Positions 53,258 to 64,000 of a DNA stretch of 64,000 nt are shown here, piece after piece. Numbering within the stretch: position 1 is the stretch's first letter; the number at the start of each line of letters is the position of its first letter. Under the pieces are notes generated by a model that ran no database searches, was not told where the DNA came from, and saw only the letters and a program-made list of their open reading frames with translations. The DNA comes from Rhodococcus tibetensis (GTDB taxonomy: Bacteria; Actinomycetota; Actinomycetes; Mycobacteriales; Mycobacteriaceae), in NCBI RefSeq assembly GCF_024438035.1, contig NZ_JANFQF010000007.1, forward strand, positions 124,001 through 188,000, read 5' to 3'. A program made the position numbers and the translations under genes.

Positions 53258-54418
53258 ATGGCAACTACCACCGGGCCGACGAGTAGCTCGTTCCTATCGT
53301 CGGGTCCGACCCTGGGGGTGGAGGAGGAGTTCGTCCTGGTCGACCCGCACACTGGACGCCCCAGCCTGTACAACACCGAGGTTTGCGCAGCCGGGCACGA
53401 GCTGGGCATCGACCTCCAGCGCGAGTTCTGCCGTTGCCAGATCGAAACGTCGACATCGGTCGGCACGCACATCCGTGATCTGCGCGATCAGTTGTGTGAA
53501 TCCCGGGCCGTGACCGCCGACGCCGCGGCCCGCACCGGATGCCAGCTCCTCGCAGTCGGAACGCCGATGTACGACCCGCCGCCGGACTCGATCACCGAGA
53601 CACGGCGGTATCAGCAGATGGGCGAGCGATTCGGCGCCCTCGCCACTGGTGTGATGTGTGGCTGCCACGTGCACGTCGGCATCGAGGACCGCGAGCAAGC
53701 GGTGCAGGTGAGCAACCATCTGCGGCCGTGGCTGCCGGCGCTGCTCGCGCTGACCGCCAACTCCCCCATCGCCGGTGGGCTCGACACCGGTTACGCAAGC
53801 TGGCGGTACGTCCTGTTCGGACGGTGGCCCAGTGCGGGACCGCCACCGTACTTCCGCTCCGCGCAGCATTACGACGACGCGGTGCAGGTGTTGCTCGAGA
53901 CCGGCGCCATCCTCGACACCGGAATGGTCTATTGGGATGTGCGGGTATCGAATCATCTCCCCACTGTCGAGATCCGGATCAGTGATGTCCCTGCCACCAT
54001 CAAGGAGACGATGACGCTGACTACCCTGGTGCACGCATTGGTCATGACCGCGATCAGGGCGATCGGCCGCGGCGAATCGGCGCCGGCGATCGACCAGCAG
54101 GTGCTACGCGGGGCGTGCTGGCTGGCTGCCCGCGACGGGCTCGCCGGGCACGGCCTCGATCCGGTGACCGTGCAGCGGATGCCGGCGCATCGCCTGGTGT
54201 ACCGACTGTTGGCGCACGTCAAGCCGGCCCTGGCGGAGCTCGGTGAGCATTGGCAGGTGACCACGTCGGTGGCTGCGGTGCTCGATCAGGGTAACGGGGC
54301 AATCCGGCAACGCAGGACCCTTGCGCACCGGGGCAGCGTTGCCGAGGTGATCGCCGAATGCGCACGCCGCACCTTCGAAGGATGTCTTCCAGAACCAGGC
54401 GACGCGCTACCGCTCTAG
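53258..54418 (+). CDS. YbdK-type carboxylate-amine ligase
   Basis: 386 residues. [11 protein letters not shown] near the start, C-G-C-H-V-H-V-G-I, and V-E-I-R-I-S-D-V-P mark the glutamate-cysteine ligase 2 (GCS2/YbdK) family with ATP-grasp-like glutamine-synthetase fold. E. coli YbdK has weak gamma-glutamylcysteine ligase activity; the true substrate is unknown, and in mycothiol or ergothioneine makers other roles are possible. The signature residues are all present. Confidence 0.8.
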   Translation: MATTTGPTSSSFLSSGPTLGVEEEFVLVDPHTGRPSLYNTEVCAAGHELGIDLQREFCRCQIETSTSVGTHIRDLRDQLCESRAVTADAAARTGCQLLAVGTPMYDPPPDSITETRRYQQMGERFGALATGVMCGCHVHVGIEDREQAVQVSNHLRPWLPALLALTANSPIAGGLDTGYASWRYVLFGRWPSAGPPPYFRSAQHYDDAVQVLLETGAILDTGMVYWDVRVSNHLPTVEIRISDVPATIKETMTLTTLVHALVMTAIRAIGRGESAPAIDQQVLRGACWLAARDGLAGHGLDPVTVQRMPAHRLVYRLLAHVKPALAELGEHWQVTTSVAAVLDQGNGAIRQRRTLAHRGSVAEVIAECARRTFEGCLPEPGDALPL

Positions 54419-54758
54419 TGCCGTATACCCAGTGCGGTTTCGAACATTGATCCACCATCATCTGGGTGCGGCCGAAGGCGCTATCCAGGCGTGAATGCGA
54501 CGAATGAGCGTGTGCGTGCGCCCAGCATTTACGTGGGGGTGGAGGTCGGTGGCGTAACAGTTGGGCGGCACACTCTCAGTTTTCGGGGCTTGTATAAGTG
54601 GGAAAGTGTTCATTGTGCGAAAAAAACTGATCACCAGGGCCGCACCACCGAAACTGCCGAAACCTTCCACAGTTGAGTCGCCTCGGCGGCCTCGGGCATG
54701 CGTCTCAATCTGACTCACTATCTTGATCAATTACAAAATGAGCGGGCATAGTCGGCCC
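54419..54758. other. gap upstream of furA
   Basis: About 340 bases. Relatively AT-rich near 54600-54640 and 54700-54740. The latter (around TCTTGATCAATTACAAAATG) resembles the AT-rich furA promoter/operator described in mycobacteria, but is not verified. No gene is supported. Confidence 0.4.
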
Positions 54759-57494
<2,736 letters not shown>

Positions 57495-57502
57495 TCTCTT
57501 CA

Positions 57503-57540
57503 TGCGGCACCCTGCGAGTCCATACTCGAGGGGTGCCGCA
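57503..57540. terminator. katG terminator hairpin
   Basis: TGCGGCACCC (57503-57512) pairs with GGGTGCCGCA at the right end, with inner CGAGT/ACTCG pairs, eight bases after the katG stop. A strong GC stem, no long T-run, as often in actinobacteria. Confidence 0.75.
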
Positions 57541-58142
57541 CTGCGTTGGAGATGATGGTCGCTGGGCCGAGGATGGCGTTCGGCGCGAACCACCTCCGAC
57601 CGGTACCTGGGCTCCTCGGTGCCGAGCTGGTTTCATCCGAATCCCGACCGGGCCTGCCCCTCTCATCTGCGTTCCTGACACGCGAGCGCGGCTCCATGCT
57701 CAGAGCGGTTCCATCTAGGGAGCATGACGGCATCCGGGATCCCGGTCCGTGCAGGTGCCGCGAGCTGACTCCATAGCCTCATGGTGAGCACGTTGATCTG
57801 GTGCCGAACGCGCTCAACATCTCTCGTGGCGGTGCCAGGCCGCTGCGACCCGTGAGACCGCGTGGCGTGCGGTCCACCACCTCCGCAGTATGCGAACGGC
57901 ACGCTCGCAGGCGACGCGCGAGCTATCTACCGCGCGCCTGATAGGCGCTGAAGATTACTCCCGGCGAGGCCAACTCCGGTTCGACCCGCGGCCTTGTGCG
58001 TCAGCGTAGGAAGCCACCACTCACGTCGGTGTGATGCCAGTCTCACACTGAGACGGTCGTGGGCTGGATCACACGGTTCAATCAATTGCACAACGTCCCC
58101 CACAGCCGGCACCCGGCCGGCTCTTGATCCAGGAGGCGCACA
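57541..58142. other. 600-bp regulatory gap before prmA
   Basis: No convincing gene is present; frames at 57546-57776 and 57663-57902 look like shadows. Features are an inverted repeat at 58030-58054 and an AGGAGG site (58129-58134) before the TTG start of prmA. The propane-inducible promoter should be here, but a defined -35/-10 or sigma54 site was not found by eye. Confidence 0.5.
58030..58054. promoter_or_regulatory. candidate regulator site upstream of prmA
   Basis: TGTGA and TCACA spaced eight bases (58030-58047) overlap GTCTCA-CAC-TGAGAC (58040-58054). The second is a perfect 6-bp inverted repeat. The site is 89-113 bp before the start. A CRP/GlxR site would need a spacer of six, so the regulator remains open. 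Confidence 0.4.
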
Positions 58143-59777
58143 TTGAGTAGGCAAAGCCTGACAAAGGCCCACGCGAAGATCACCGAACTGTCATGGGATC
58201 CGACATTCGCAACCCCGGCAACCCGGTTCGGCACCGACTACACCTTCGAGAAGGCTCCGAAGAAGGACCCCCTCAAGCAGATCATGCGGTCCTACTTCCC
58301 GATGGAAGAGGAGAAGGACAACCGCGTGTACGGCGCCATGGACGGCGCGATCCGCGGCAACATGTTCCGCCAGGTCCAGCAGCGGTGGCTCGAATGGCAG
58401 AAGCTGTTCCTGTCGATCATCCCTTTCCCGGAGATCTCGGCGGCCAGGGCCATGCCGATGGCCATCGACGCCGTTCCCAACCCGGAAATTCACAACGGGC
58501 TTGCGGTGCAGATGATCGACGAGGTGCGTCACTCGACGATCCAGATGAATCTCAAGAAGCTGTACATGAACAACTACATCGATCCGGCCGGATTCGACAT
58601 GACCGAGAAGGCGTTCGCAAACAACTACGCGGGCACAATCGGCCGGCAGTTCGGTGAAGGGTTCATCACCGGCGACGCGATCACCTCGGCGAACATCTAC
58701 CTGACCGTGGTCGCCGAGACCGCGTTTACGAACACCCTGTTCGTGGCCATGCCCGACGAGGCCGCCGCCAACGGCGATTACCTGCTGCCGACCGTGTTTC
58801 ACTCGGTGCAGTCGGACGAGTCGCGGCATATATCGAACGGCTACTCGATTCTGCTGATGGCACTCGCCGACGAACGCAACCGTCCGCTGCTCGAACGCGA
58901 CCTGCGGTACGCGTGGTGGAACAACCACTGCGTCGTCGACGCCGCGATCGGTACTTTCATCGAGTACGGCACCAAGGACCGCCGCAAGGATCGGGAGAGC
59001 TACGCAGAGATGTGGCGGCGGTGGATCTACGACGACTACTACCGCAGCTACCTCATCCCGCTCGAGAAGTACGGACTGACGATCCCGCACGACCTGGTCG
59101 AGGAGGCGTGGAAGCGGATCACCGAAAAGGGCTACGTCCACGAGGTGGCCCGGTTCTTCGCCACCGGATGGCCGGTGAACTACTGGCGGATCGACGCGAT
59201 GACCGACAAGGACTTCGAGTGGTTCGAGCACAAGTACCCGGGCTGGTACTCGAAGTACGGCAAGTGGTGGGAGGAGTACAACCGCCTCGCCTACCCCGGC
59301 CGCAACAAGCCGATCGCGTTCGAGGAGGTCGGGTACCAGTACCCGCACCGATGCTGGACCTGCATGGTGCCTGCCCTCATCCGTGAGGACATGGTCGTGG
59401 AGAAGGTTGACGATCAGTGGCGCACCTACTGCTCGGAAACCTGCTACTGGACCGACGCTGTCGCGTTCCGCAGCGAGTACCAGGGCAGACCGACCCCGAA
59501 CATGGGGAGGCTCACCGGATTCCGAGAGTGGGAGACCCTGCATCACGGTAAGGACCTCGCCGACATCGTCTCCGATCTCGGGTACGTCCGCGATGACGGC
59601 AAGACCCTGGTCGGCCAGCCGCACCTCGACCTGGACGACCCGAAGAAGATGTGGACTCTCGACGACGTTCGGGGCAACACCTTCCAGAGCCCGAATGTGC
59701 TCTTGAACGAAATGTCAGAGGCTGAACGCAACGCACACATCGCCGCGTACCGCGCCGGCGGCGCAGTTCCGGCCTGA
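58143..59777 (+). CDS. prmA: propane monooxygenase hydroxylase large subunit
   Basis: TTG 58143 with AGGAGG upstream; 544 residues. A soluble di-iron monooxygenase alpha subunit: E127-V-R-H130 (in D-E-V-R-H) and E226-S-R-H229 (in D-E-S-R-H) are the two ExxH iron motifs, with T-C-M-V-P and C-S-E-T-C in the C-terminal part. Group 5 SDIMO (prm/mim type), oxidising propane mainly at C2 to 2-propanol, and in mim relatives acetone and phenol as well. First gene of the operon prmABCD. Confidence 0.92.
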   Translation: MSRQSLTKAHAKITELSWDPTFATPATRFGTDYTFEKAPKKDPLKQIMRSYFPMEEEKDNRVYGAMDGAIRGNMFRQVQQRWLEWQKLFLSIIPFPEISAARAMPMAIDAVPNPEIHNGLAVQMIDEVRHSTIQMNLKKLYMNNYIDPAGFDMTEKAFANNYAGTIGRQFGEGFITGDAITSANIYLTVVAETAFTNTLFVAMPDEAAANGDYLLPTVFHSVQSDESRHISNGYSILLMALADERNRPLLERDLRYAWWNNHCVVDAAIGTFIEYGTKDRRKDRESYAEMWRRWIYDDYYRSYLIPLEKYGLTIPHDLVEEAWKRITEKGYVHEVARFFATGWPVNYWRIDAMTDKDFEWFEHKYPGWYSKYGKWWEEYNRLAYPGRNKPIAFEEVGYQYPHRCWTCMVPALIREDMVVEKVDDQWRTYCSETCYWTDAVAFRSEYQGRPTPNMGRLTGFREWETLHHGKDLADIVSDLGYVRDDGKTLVGQPHLDLDDPKKMWTLDDVRGNTFQSPNVLLNEMSEAERNAHIAAYRAGGAVPA

Positions 59778-59863
59778 TTTCAGGCTCGGTGGGTGGCGCC
59801 GCGGCCACTCCGGCGCCACCCACCGCTCCACCATTCACTTCACAAAGCCCAGGAGAAACCCCC

Positions 59864-60907
59864 GTGGCCGACAAGCACGTAATCAACTTCGAACCCGTCG
59901 ACATCGAGATGGAAGTCGGCGAAGACGAGTACATCCTCGATGCCGCGTTCCGGCAGGGCATCCACCTGATGCACGGCTGCCGTGAGGGACGCTGCTCGGC
60001 CTGCAAATCCTTCGTCCTCGACGGTGATATCCAGATGGAGGACTATTCGACGTTTGCGTGCAACGACGCCGAGGTCGACGAGGGCAACGTTCTGCTCTGC
60101 CGCTCAACTGCATACAGCGACTGCACAATCGAACTACTCAACTTCGACGAGGACGAACTCCTGGGCGGTGTCCCCATCCAAGATGTGCGCACTCGGGTGA
60201 CCGGGATCGAGTCGATGACCAAGGACATCGTGTCGCTGCGTCTGGCGCCCGTCGAACCGGCGGCGTACGAATTCAAACCCGGTCAGTACTCCGACCTGTA
60301 CATCCCGGGAACCGAGGAGCATCGGTCCTTCTCCATGGCGACAACCCAATCGACGCCGGGGGAGGTCGAGTTCCTCATCAAGAAGTACCCCGGTGGCAAG
60401 TTCGCCGGCCTGCTCGGGAACGGGATCTCGGTGGGTGACGAGATCGCCCTGACCGGCCCGTACGGGTCGTTCACCATCAAGGACGGCCATGTCCTGCCGA
60501 TGGTCTTCATCGGCGGCGGCGCGGGGATGGCTCCGCTGCTGTCGTTGCTGCGGCACATGAGCGAGACGGGCAACACCCGGCAGGTTCACTTCTACTACGG
60601 TGCCCGCACCCCGCAGGACCTGTTCTACCTCGACGAGATCCTCGAACTCGGAAAAGGGCTGGCGGACTTCATATTTGTTGCTTGCCTGTCGCATTCGATG
60701 AATCCTCCACCTGCGGGTGCGATCGCCGTCGAGGACGGCAATGTCACCGACGTCGTCAGCCGCCGCGAACCGGACATCGGTCGAGCCGAGGTGTACCTGT
60801 GCGGGCCGCCGCCGATGGTCGATGCGGCCCTGGAACTGCTCGAGGCGAGGGGCACCCCGCACGACCAGATCTTCTACGACAAGTTCACCAGCCCCGCCTT
60901 CGAGTAG
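59864..60907 (+). CDS. prmB: propane monooxygenase reductase
   Basis: GTG 59864 follows AGGAG (ATG-like upstream starts at 59789 fall in non-coding sequence). 347 residues: N-terminal plant-type 2Fe-2S ferredoxin with C39-R-E-G-R-C44-S-A-C47 and C79, FAD domain with R-S-F-S-M-A-T-T, and NAD domain with G-G-G-A-G-M-A-P-L. Transfers electrons from NADH to the hydroxylase. Confidence 0.92.
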   Translation: MADKHVINFEPVDIEMEVGEDEYILDAAFRQGIHLMHGCREGRCSACKSFVLDGDIQMEDYSTFACNDAEVDEGNVLLCRSTAYSDCTIELLNFDEDELLGGVPIQDVRTRVTGIESMTKDIVSLRLAPVEPAAYEFKPGQYSDLYIPGTEEHRSFSMATTQSTPGEVEFLIKKYPGGKFAGLLGNGISVGDEIALTGPYGSFTIKDGHVLPMVFIGGGAGMAPLLSLLRHMSETGNTRQVHFYYGARTPQDLFYLDEILELGKGLADFIFVACLSHSMNPPPAGAIAVEDGNVTDVVSRREPDIGRAEVYLCGPPPMVDAALELLEARGTPHDQIFYDKFTSPAFE

Positions 60908-60956
60908 GCACCGAGGAAACCACTTTCCTGCTTCACCGACAGAACTGAGAAACGAG

Positions 60957-62063
60957 ATGACCGCAACCTCCGAGTCCAAGCAACGTAGCTTTCCGAAGAT
61001 CGAGTTCACCGACTCCGAAGCCGGTGCGCTGGAGTTCCCCAGCTCACGCAGCCGCTCCTTCACCTACTACACGCCGGCCAAGAAGCGGTCGACGATGTAC
61101 GAGGACGTGACCGTCGACGTGCAGCCCGATCCCGACCGTCACCTGTCCCAGGGCTGGATCTACGGCTTCGGTGACGGCCCCGGCGGGTACCCACAGGAGT
61201 GGACGGCCGCAAAGTCGTCGAACTGGCACGCCTTCCTCGACCCGAACGAGGAGTGGGACCAGACCATCTACCGCAACAACTCCAAGGTGGTCCATCAGGT
61301 CGAGTTGTGCCTGTCCAACGCCAAGCGCGCCCGGGTCTACGACGCCTGGAACACCCCGTGGTTGACGTTCATCTCCCGCAACCTGGGGGCGTGGATGCAC
61401 GCCGAGAACGGGTTGGCGCTGCACGTGTTCACCTCCATCCAGCGGTCCTGCCCGACGAACATGATCAACACGGCTGTCGCGGTGAACGCCGCCCACAAGA
61501 TGCGCTTCGCCCAGGACCTGGCCCTGTTCAACCTGGATCTGTCCGAGGCCACCGAGAACTTCGACGGTGCCGCCCACAAGGAGGTCTGGCAGTCCGCGCC
61601 CGAATGGCAGCCCACCCGTGAGGTCGTCGAGCGGCTCACCGCGGTTCCGGACTGGTGCGAGCTGCTGTTCGCCTCGAACATCATCTTCGAGCAGCTGGTC
61701 GGCACCCTGTTCCGCAGCGAATTGGTCATGCAGATCGCCGCCGGTAACGGCGACTACATCACCCCCACCATCGTGGGCACCGGCGAACACGACTACGACC
61801 GCGACCTCAACTACACCCGCAACCTGTTCCGATTGCTCACCCGCGACCCCGAGCACGGGGAAACGAACAAGGAGCTCTTCGGCACCTGGCTCGCCACCTG
61901 GGTGCCCCGATGCCTCGCCGCCGCCCGGGCCCTGCAGCCGATCTGGTCGCAGCCGGCCGACAAGGCCGTCACCTTCGCCACCAGTTTGGATGCCGCCACC
62001 GACAAGTTCCGTTCCCTGCTCGAGGACCTCGGGCTCGACATCCCCAAGGAGTTGGACAAGTGA
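60957..62063 (+). CDS. prmC: propane monooxygenase hydroxylase small subunit
   Basis: ATG 60957, 368 residues, the beta subunit of the di-iron hydroxylase. [11 protein letters not shown] and W-Y/I-Y-G-F-G-D segments, [12 protein letters not shown] and the helical body are typical; the beta subunit does not bind iron. Its stop overlaps the prmD start (GTGA), so the two genes are coupled. Confidence 0.9.
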   Translation: MTATSESKQRSFPKIEFTDSEAGALEFPSSRSRSFTYYTPAKKRSTMYEDVTVDVQPDPDRHLSQGWIYGFGDGPGGYPQEWTAAKSSNWHAFLDPNEEWDQTIYRNNSKVVHQVELCLSNAKRARVYDAWNTPWLTFISRNLGAWMHAENGLALHVFTSIQRSCPTNMINTAVAVNAAHKMRFAQDLALFNLDLSEATENFDGAAHKEVWQSAPEWQPTREVVERLTAVPDWCELLFASNIIFEQLVGTLFRSELVMQIAAGNGDYITPTIVGTGEHDYDRDLNYTRNLFRLLTRDPEHGETNKELFGTWLATWVPRCLAAARALQPIWSQPADKAVTFATSLDAATDKFRSLLEDLGLDIPKELDK

Positions 62064-62401
62064 GCATGCAATTCGGATCGTCCACCGAGTTCTCCAACAT
62101 GTGTGGCGTCACCTTGATGAACACCCCCATCGGCCGCGTCGTCGCGGAGGTGATGGGCGCCAAGGACGGTGTGGAGCTGACCGAGTACCCGTCGATGATC
62201 CGCGTCGACGGCCAGAAGCTGCTCGACTTCGACTACGAGGAACTCACCGACGCCCTCGGCCAGGAATTCGACGGCTCCATCTTCGAGGAGATCAGCTCCA
62301 CCCACTACGGGCGCATGGTCCACCTCGACGAGAAAACCCTGCTGTTCGCCAGCCCGGAGGACGCCGCCGAGTACATCGGATTCGACCTCACAGCGCAGTA
62401 G
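62060..62401 (+). CDS. prmD: propane monooxygenase coupling protein
   Basis: GTG 62060 (ATG 62066 possible), 113 residues. [25 protein letters not shown] and D-Y-E-E-L are the MmoB/DmpM effector-protein pattern. It binds the hydroxylase and tunes substrate turnover. Operon with prmC by overlap. Confidence 0.9.
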   Translation: MSMQFGSSTEFSNMCGVTLMNTPIGRVVAEVMGAKDGVELTEYPSMIRVDGQKLLDFDYEELTDALGQEFDGSIFEEISSTHYGRMVHLDEKTLLFASPEDAAEYIGFDLTAQ

Positions 62402-62480
62402 ATGACAGCCGTCCGGGGCCACACAGGGTGGCCCCGGACACCCCCAGCCCACCCGAAAACCAGGACCAAGCGAGGACCCG

Positions 62481-63527
62481 ATGTATCAGAAGGACGGTCA
62501 GAAGTATTTCATCGTGGACGGCCACGTACACGTCTGGGACGCCCGCGAGTCGAACCAGAAGAACGTGCACGGCAAGCAGTTCATCGACTGCTTCTACGAC
62601 TATCACAAGAACCTCAGCCCCGAAGAGGTCGTGTGGGACTACGACACCTACACGTACTACGGCAGCGAACGCTTCGAGCGTGACATCTTCGTGGAGGGAT
62701 ACGTCGACCACGCGATCTTCCAGGCCACCTTGCTCAGCGACTTCTACCACAACGGATTCGGGCGCACCGACGAGGCACTCGCCCTGGTCGCCAAGCACCC
62801 CGGCAAACTGACCTACAACCACGCCTACGATCCCCGCCACGAGGAGGCCGGGCTCGAGCAGCTCCGCCGCGATGCCGACCGGATGAACCTGCAGGGCGTC
62901 AAGCTCTACACCGCCGAATGGCACGGCGACTCCCGCGGCTACAAACTCGATGATCCCTGGTCCCGGCGCTACCTCGAAGAGTGCATCGAGTTGGGGATCA
63001 AGAACATTCACGTCCACAAGGGTCCGACGATCCGCCCCCTCGACCGCGACGCCTTCGACGTCTCGGACGTCGACAAGGTCGCCACCGACTACCTGGACCT
63101 GCGTTTCGTCGTCGAGCACGTGGGCCTGCCGCGGCTCGAGGACTTCTGCTGGATTGCCACCCAGGAGTCGAACGTGTACGGCGGCCTGGCGGTTGCCCTT
63201 CCGTTCATCCACACCCGGCCCCGCTACTTCGCCCAGATCATCGGCGAGCTGCTCTACTGGATCGGCGAGGACAAGATCCTGTTCGGCAGCGACTATGCGC
63301 TGTGGACCCCGAAGTGGCTGATCGAGAAGTTCGTCGACTTCCAGATCCCCGAGGACATGCAGGGCGAGTACGCCCCGATCACCGCCCCGCAGAAGCAGAA
63401 GATCCTCGGTCTCAACGCGGCAGCGCTGTACGACATCGACGTTCCCGCGGACCTGCGACTGGCCGAGCCGGCCGGGCAGGAAGGTGTGGAGGTCGCTGCC
63501 GGGGCCCAGGAGACCGTGTCGTCATGA
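62481..63527 (+). CDS. amidohydrolase of the propane cluster
   Basis: 348 residues, ATG 62481. V-D-G-H-V-H-V-W-D (metal HxH), I-H-V-H-K-G-P-T, V-V-E-H-V-G and L-F-G-S-D-Y-A-L-W (catalytic Asp) mark the ACMSD/amidohydrolase-2 group. In prm/mim clusters of Rhodococcus and Mycobacterium this gene follows the monooxygenase genes; its substrate is not established. TGA overlaps the next ATG. Confidence 0.85.
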   Translation: MYQKDGQKYFIVDGHVHVWDARESNQKNVHGKQFIDCFYDYHKNLSPEEVVWDYDTYTYYGSERFERDIFVEGYVDHAIFQATLLSDFYHNGFGRTDEALALVAKHPGKLTYNHAYDPRHEEAGLEQLRRDADRMNLQGVKLYTAEWHGDSRGYKLDDPWSRRYLEECIELGIKNIHVHKGPTIRPLDRDAFDVSDVDKVATDYLDLRFVVEHVGLPRLEDFCWIATQESNVYGGLAVALPFIHTRPRYFAQIIGELLYWIGEDKILFGSDYALWTPKWLIEKFVDFQIPEDMQGEYAPITAPQKQKILGLNAAALYDIDVPADLRLAEPAGQEGVEVAAGAQETVSS

Positions 63528-64000
63528 CCGCCGCCGTTGCCTGCACCGAACAGGACGTGCTGATGGCCCTGTCGACGGTCACGGATCCGGAGCTGGACGA
63601 GCCGATCACCGATCTCGGGTTCGTCCGGTCGGTCACCCTCGACGACGACGGGGTCACCGTTCATCTCCGGCTGCCCACCGCGTTCTGCTCGCCGAACTTC
63701 GCCTACCTCATGGCCTCCGACGCCCTCGACGCCCTGCATCTGATCGAGGACATCGGCGAGGTACGGGTGCTGCTCGACGACCACCACGACAGCGACAAGA
63801 TCAACGCCGGCCTCGCGGCCGACGCCGGATACGTCGGGACGTTCGGCTCCGAGGCGGAGGAGAGTCTGCACGAACTGCGCCGAACTTTTCTGTCCAAGTC
63901 GCACGCCGCGGCGATGGAGCGGTGCGTCGAGGCGCACCTGAAGACCACCGACATGGGTGTGAACGAGATTTACCGACTCGTTCTCAGCGACCTCGCTCCC
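63524..64000 (+). CDS. MIP18/DUF59 protein, 3' end outside window
   Basis: ATG 63524 overlaps the amidohydrolase stop and the frame is open to base 64000 (159 codons). T-D-P-E-L-D-E-P-I-T-D-L-G-F-V-R is the MIP18/PaaD signature; these proteins help assemble Fe-S or metal centres. The same gene occurs downstream of the amidohydrolase in known prm clusters, usually before an alcohol dehydrogenase and a GroEL-like gene, which would lie beyond the window. Confidence 0.8.
   Translation, partial: MTAAVACTEQDVLMALSTVTDPELDEPITDLGFVRSVTLDDDGVTVHLRLPTAFCSPNFAYLMASDALDALHLIEDIGEVRVLLDDHHDSDKINAGLAADAGYVGTFGSEAEESLHELRRTFLSKSHAAAMERCVEAHLKTTDMGVNEIYRLVLSDLAP

Noticed and set aside
58030..58047. CRP/GlxR site before prmA
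   Set aside because: TGTGA and TCACA are eight bases apart, not the six of the consensus; kept only as an unspecified inverted repeat.
58191..59624. 477-codon minus-strand frame
   Set aside because: Antisense shadow of prmA.

Overview
The window looks like chromosomal or megaplasmid DNA of a Rhodococcus-type actinomycete. This is inferred from the high G+C, the frequent GTG/TTG starts, a mycothiol-dependent isomerase-type protein, KstR-type boxes beside steroid genes, a furA-katG pair and a propane monooxygenase (prm/mim) operon.

Region 1, about 1-11.6 kb: small hypothetical genes, mostly lipoproteins or secreted proteins. Several are frameshifted. They are interspersed with palindromic repeat elements. 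Two paralogous secreted proteins sharing a V-x-W-R-N-L motif (2420-2866 and 10986-11543) are each followed at the 3' end by copies of the same palindromic element.

Region 2, about 11.6-24.1 kb: mobile and degenerate DNA. A Tn554-family transposon (tnpA, tnpB, tnpC) has all three genes broken. Next come a small plasmid-like operon with two VbhA-type antitoxins and a Fic toxin cut off after about 42 codons, a decayed acyl-CoA desaturase fused to that cut point, a stress cluster (DUF6131, CsbD, membrane protein) with a divergent TetR gene and a clear operator, an alpha/beta hydrolase, and a decayed IS21-like element carrying two short hairpin insertions.

Region 3, about 24-34 kb: catabolic and regulatory accessory genes. 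These are an NTF2-like protein with a divergent HxlR regulator, an NmrA-like protein, a dehalogenase-like hydrolase with HxlR, a DUF1330 protein, an IS110 remnant, a second frameshifted cold-shock-like gene, a RibD/DHFR-like reductase and an SDR.

Region 4, about 34-54.4 kb: compact and intact, core-like. It holds a Mut7-C nuclease-like protein, leuS, a KstR-controlled steroid set (ketosteroid-isomerase-like, DUF6777 lipoprotein, 3-ketosteroid-delta1-dehydrogenase, alpha/beta hydrolase), a CsbD/coiled-coil pair, a mycothiol maleylpyruvate isomerase-type protein, a divergent lysE/lysG pair, a PHP protein and a YbdK-type carboxylate-amine ligase.

Region 5, about 54.7-64 kb: furA (with a frameshift) and katG, followed by the propane monooxygenase operon prmABCD, an amidohydrolase and a MIP18/DUF59 protein that runs off the window. 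The operon order matches the known prm/mim clusters that oxidise propane to 2-propanol.

At least a dozen broken genes fall in the first 34 kb, while 34-64 kb has only one (furA). Either the first half is a decaying island, or the assembly carries indel errors there. No clear hallmark of a new defence or biosynthetic system was found. The most novel-looking signals are the palindromic element family tied to the WRNL secreted proteins, the paralogous cold-shock-like genes, and the C-rich hairpin insertions in istB.
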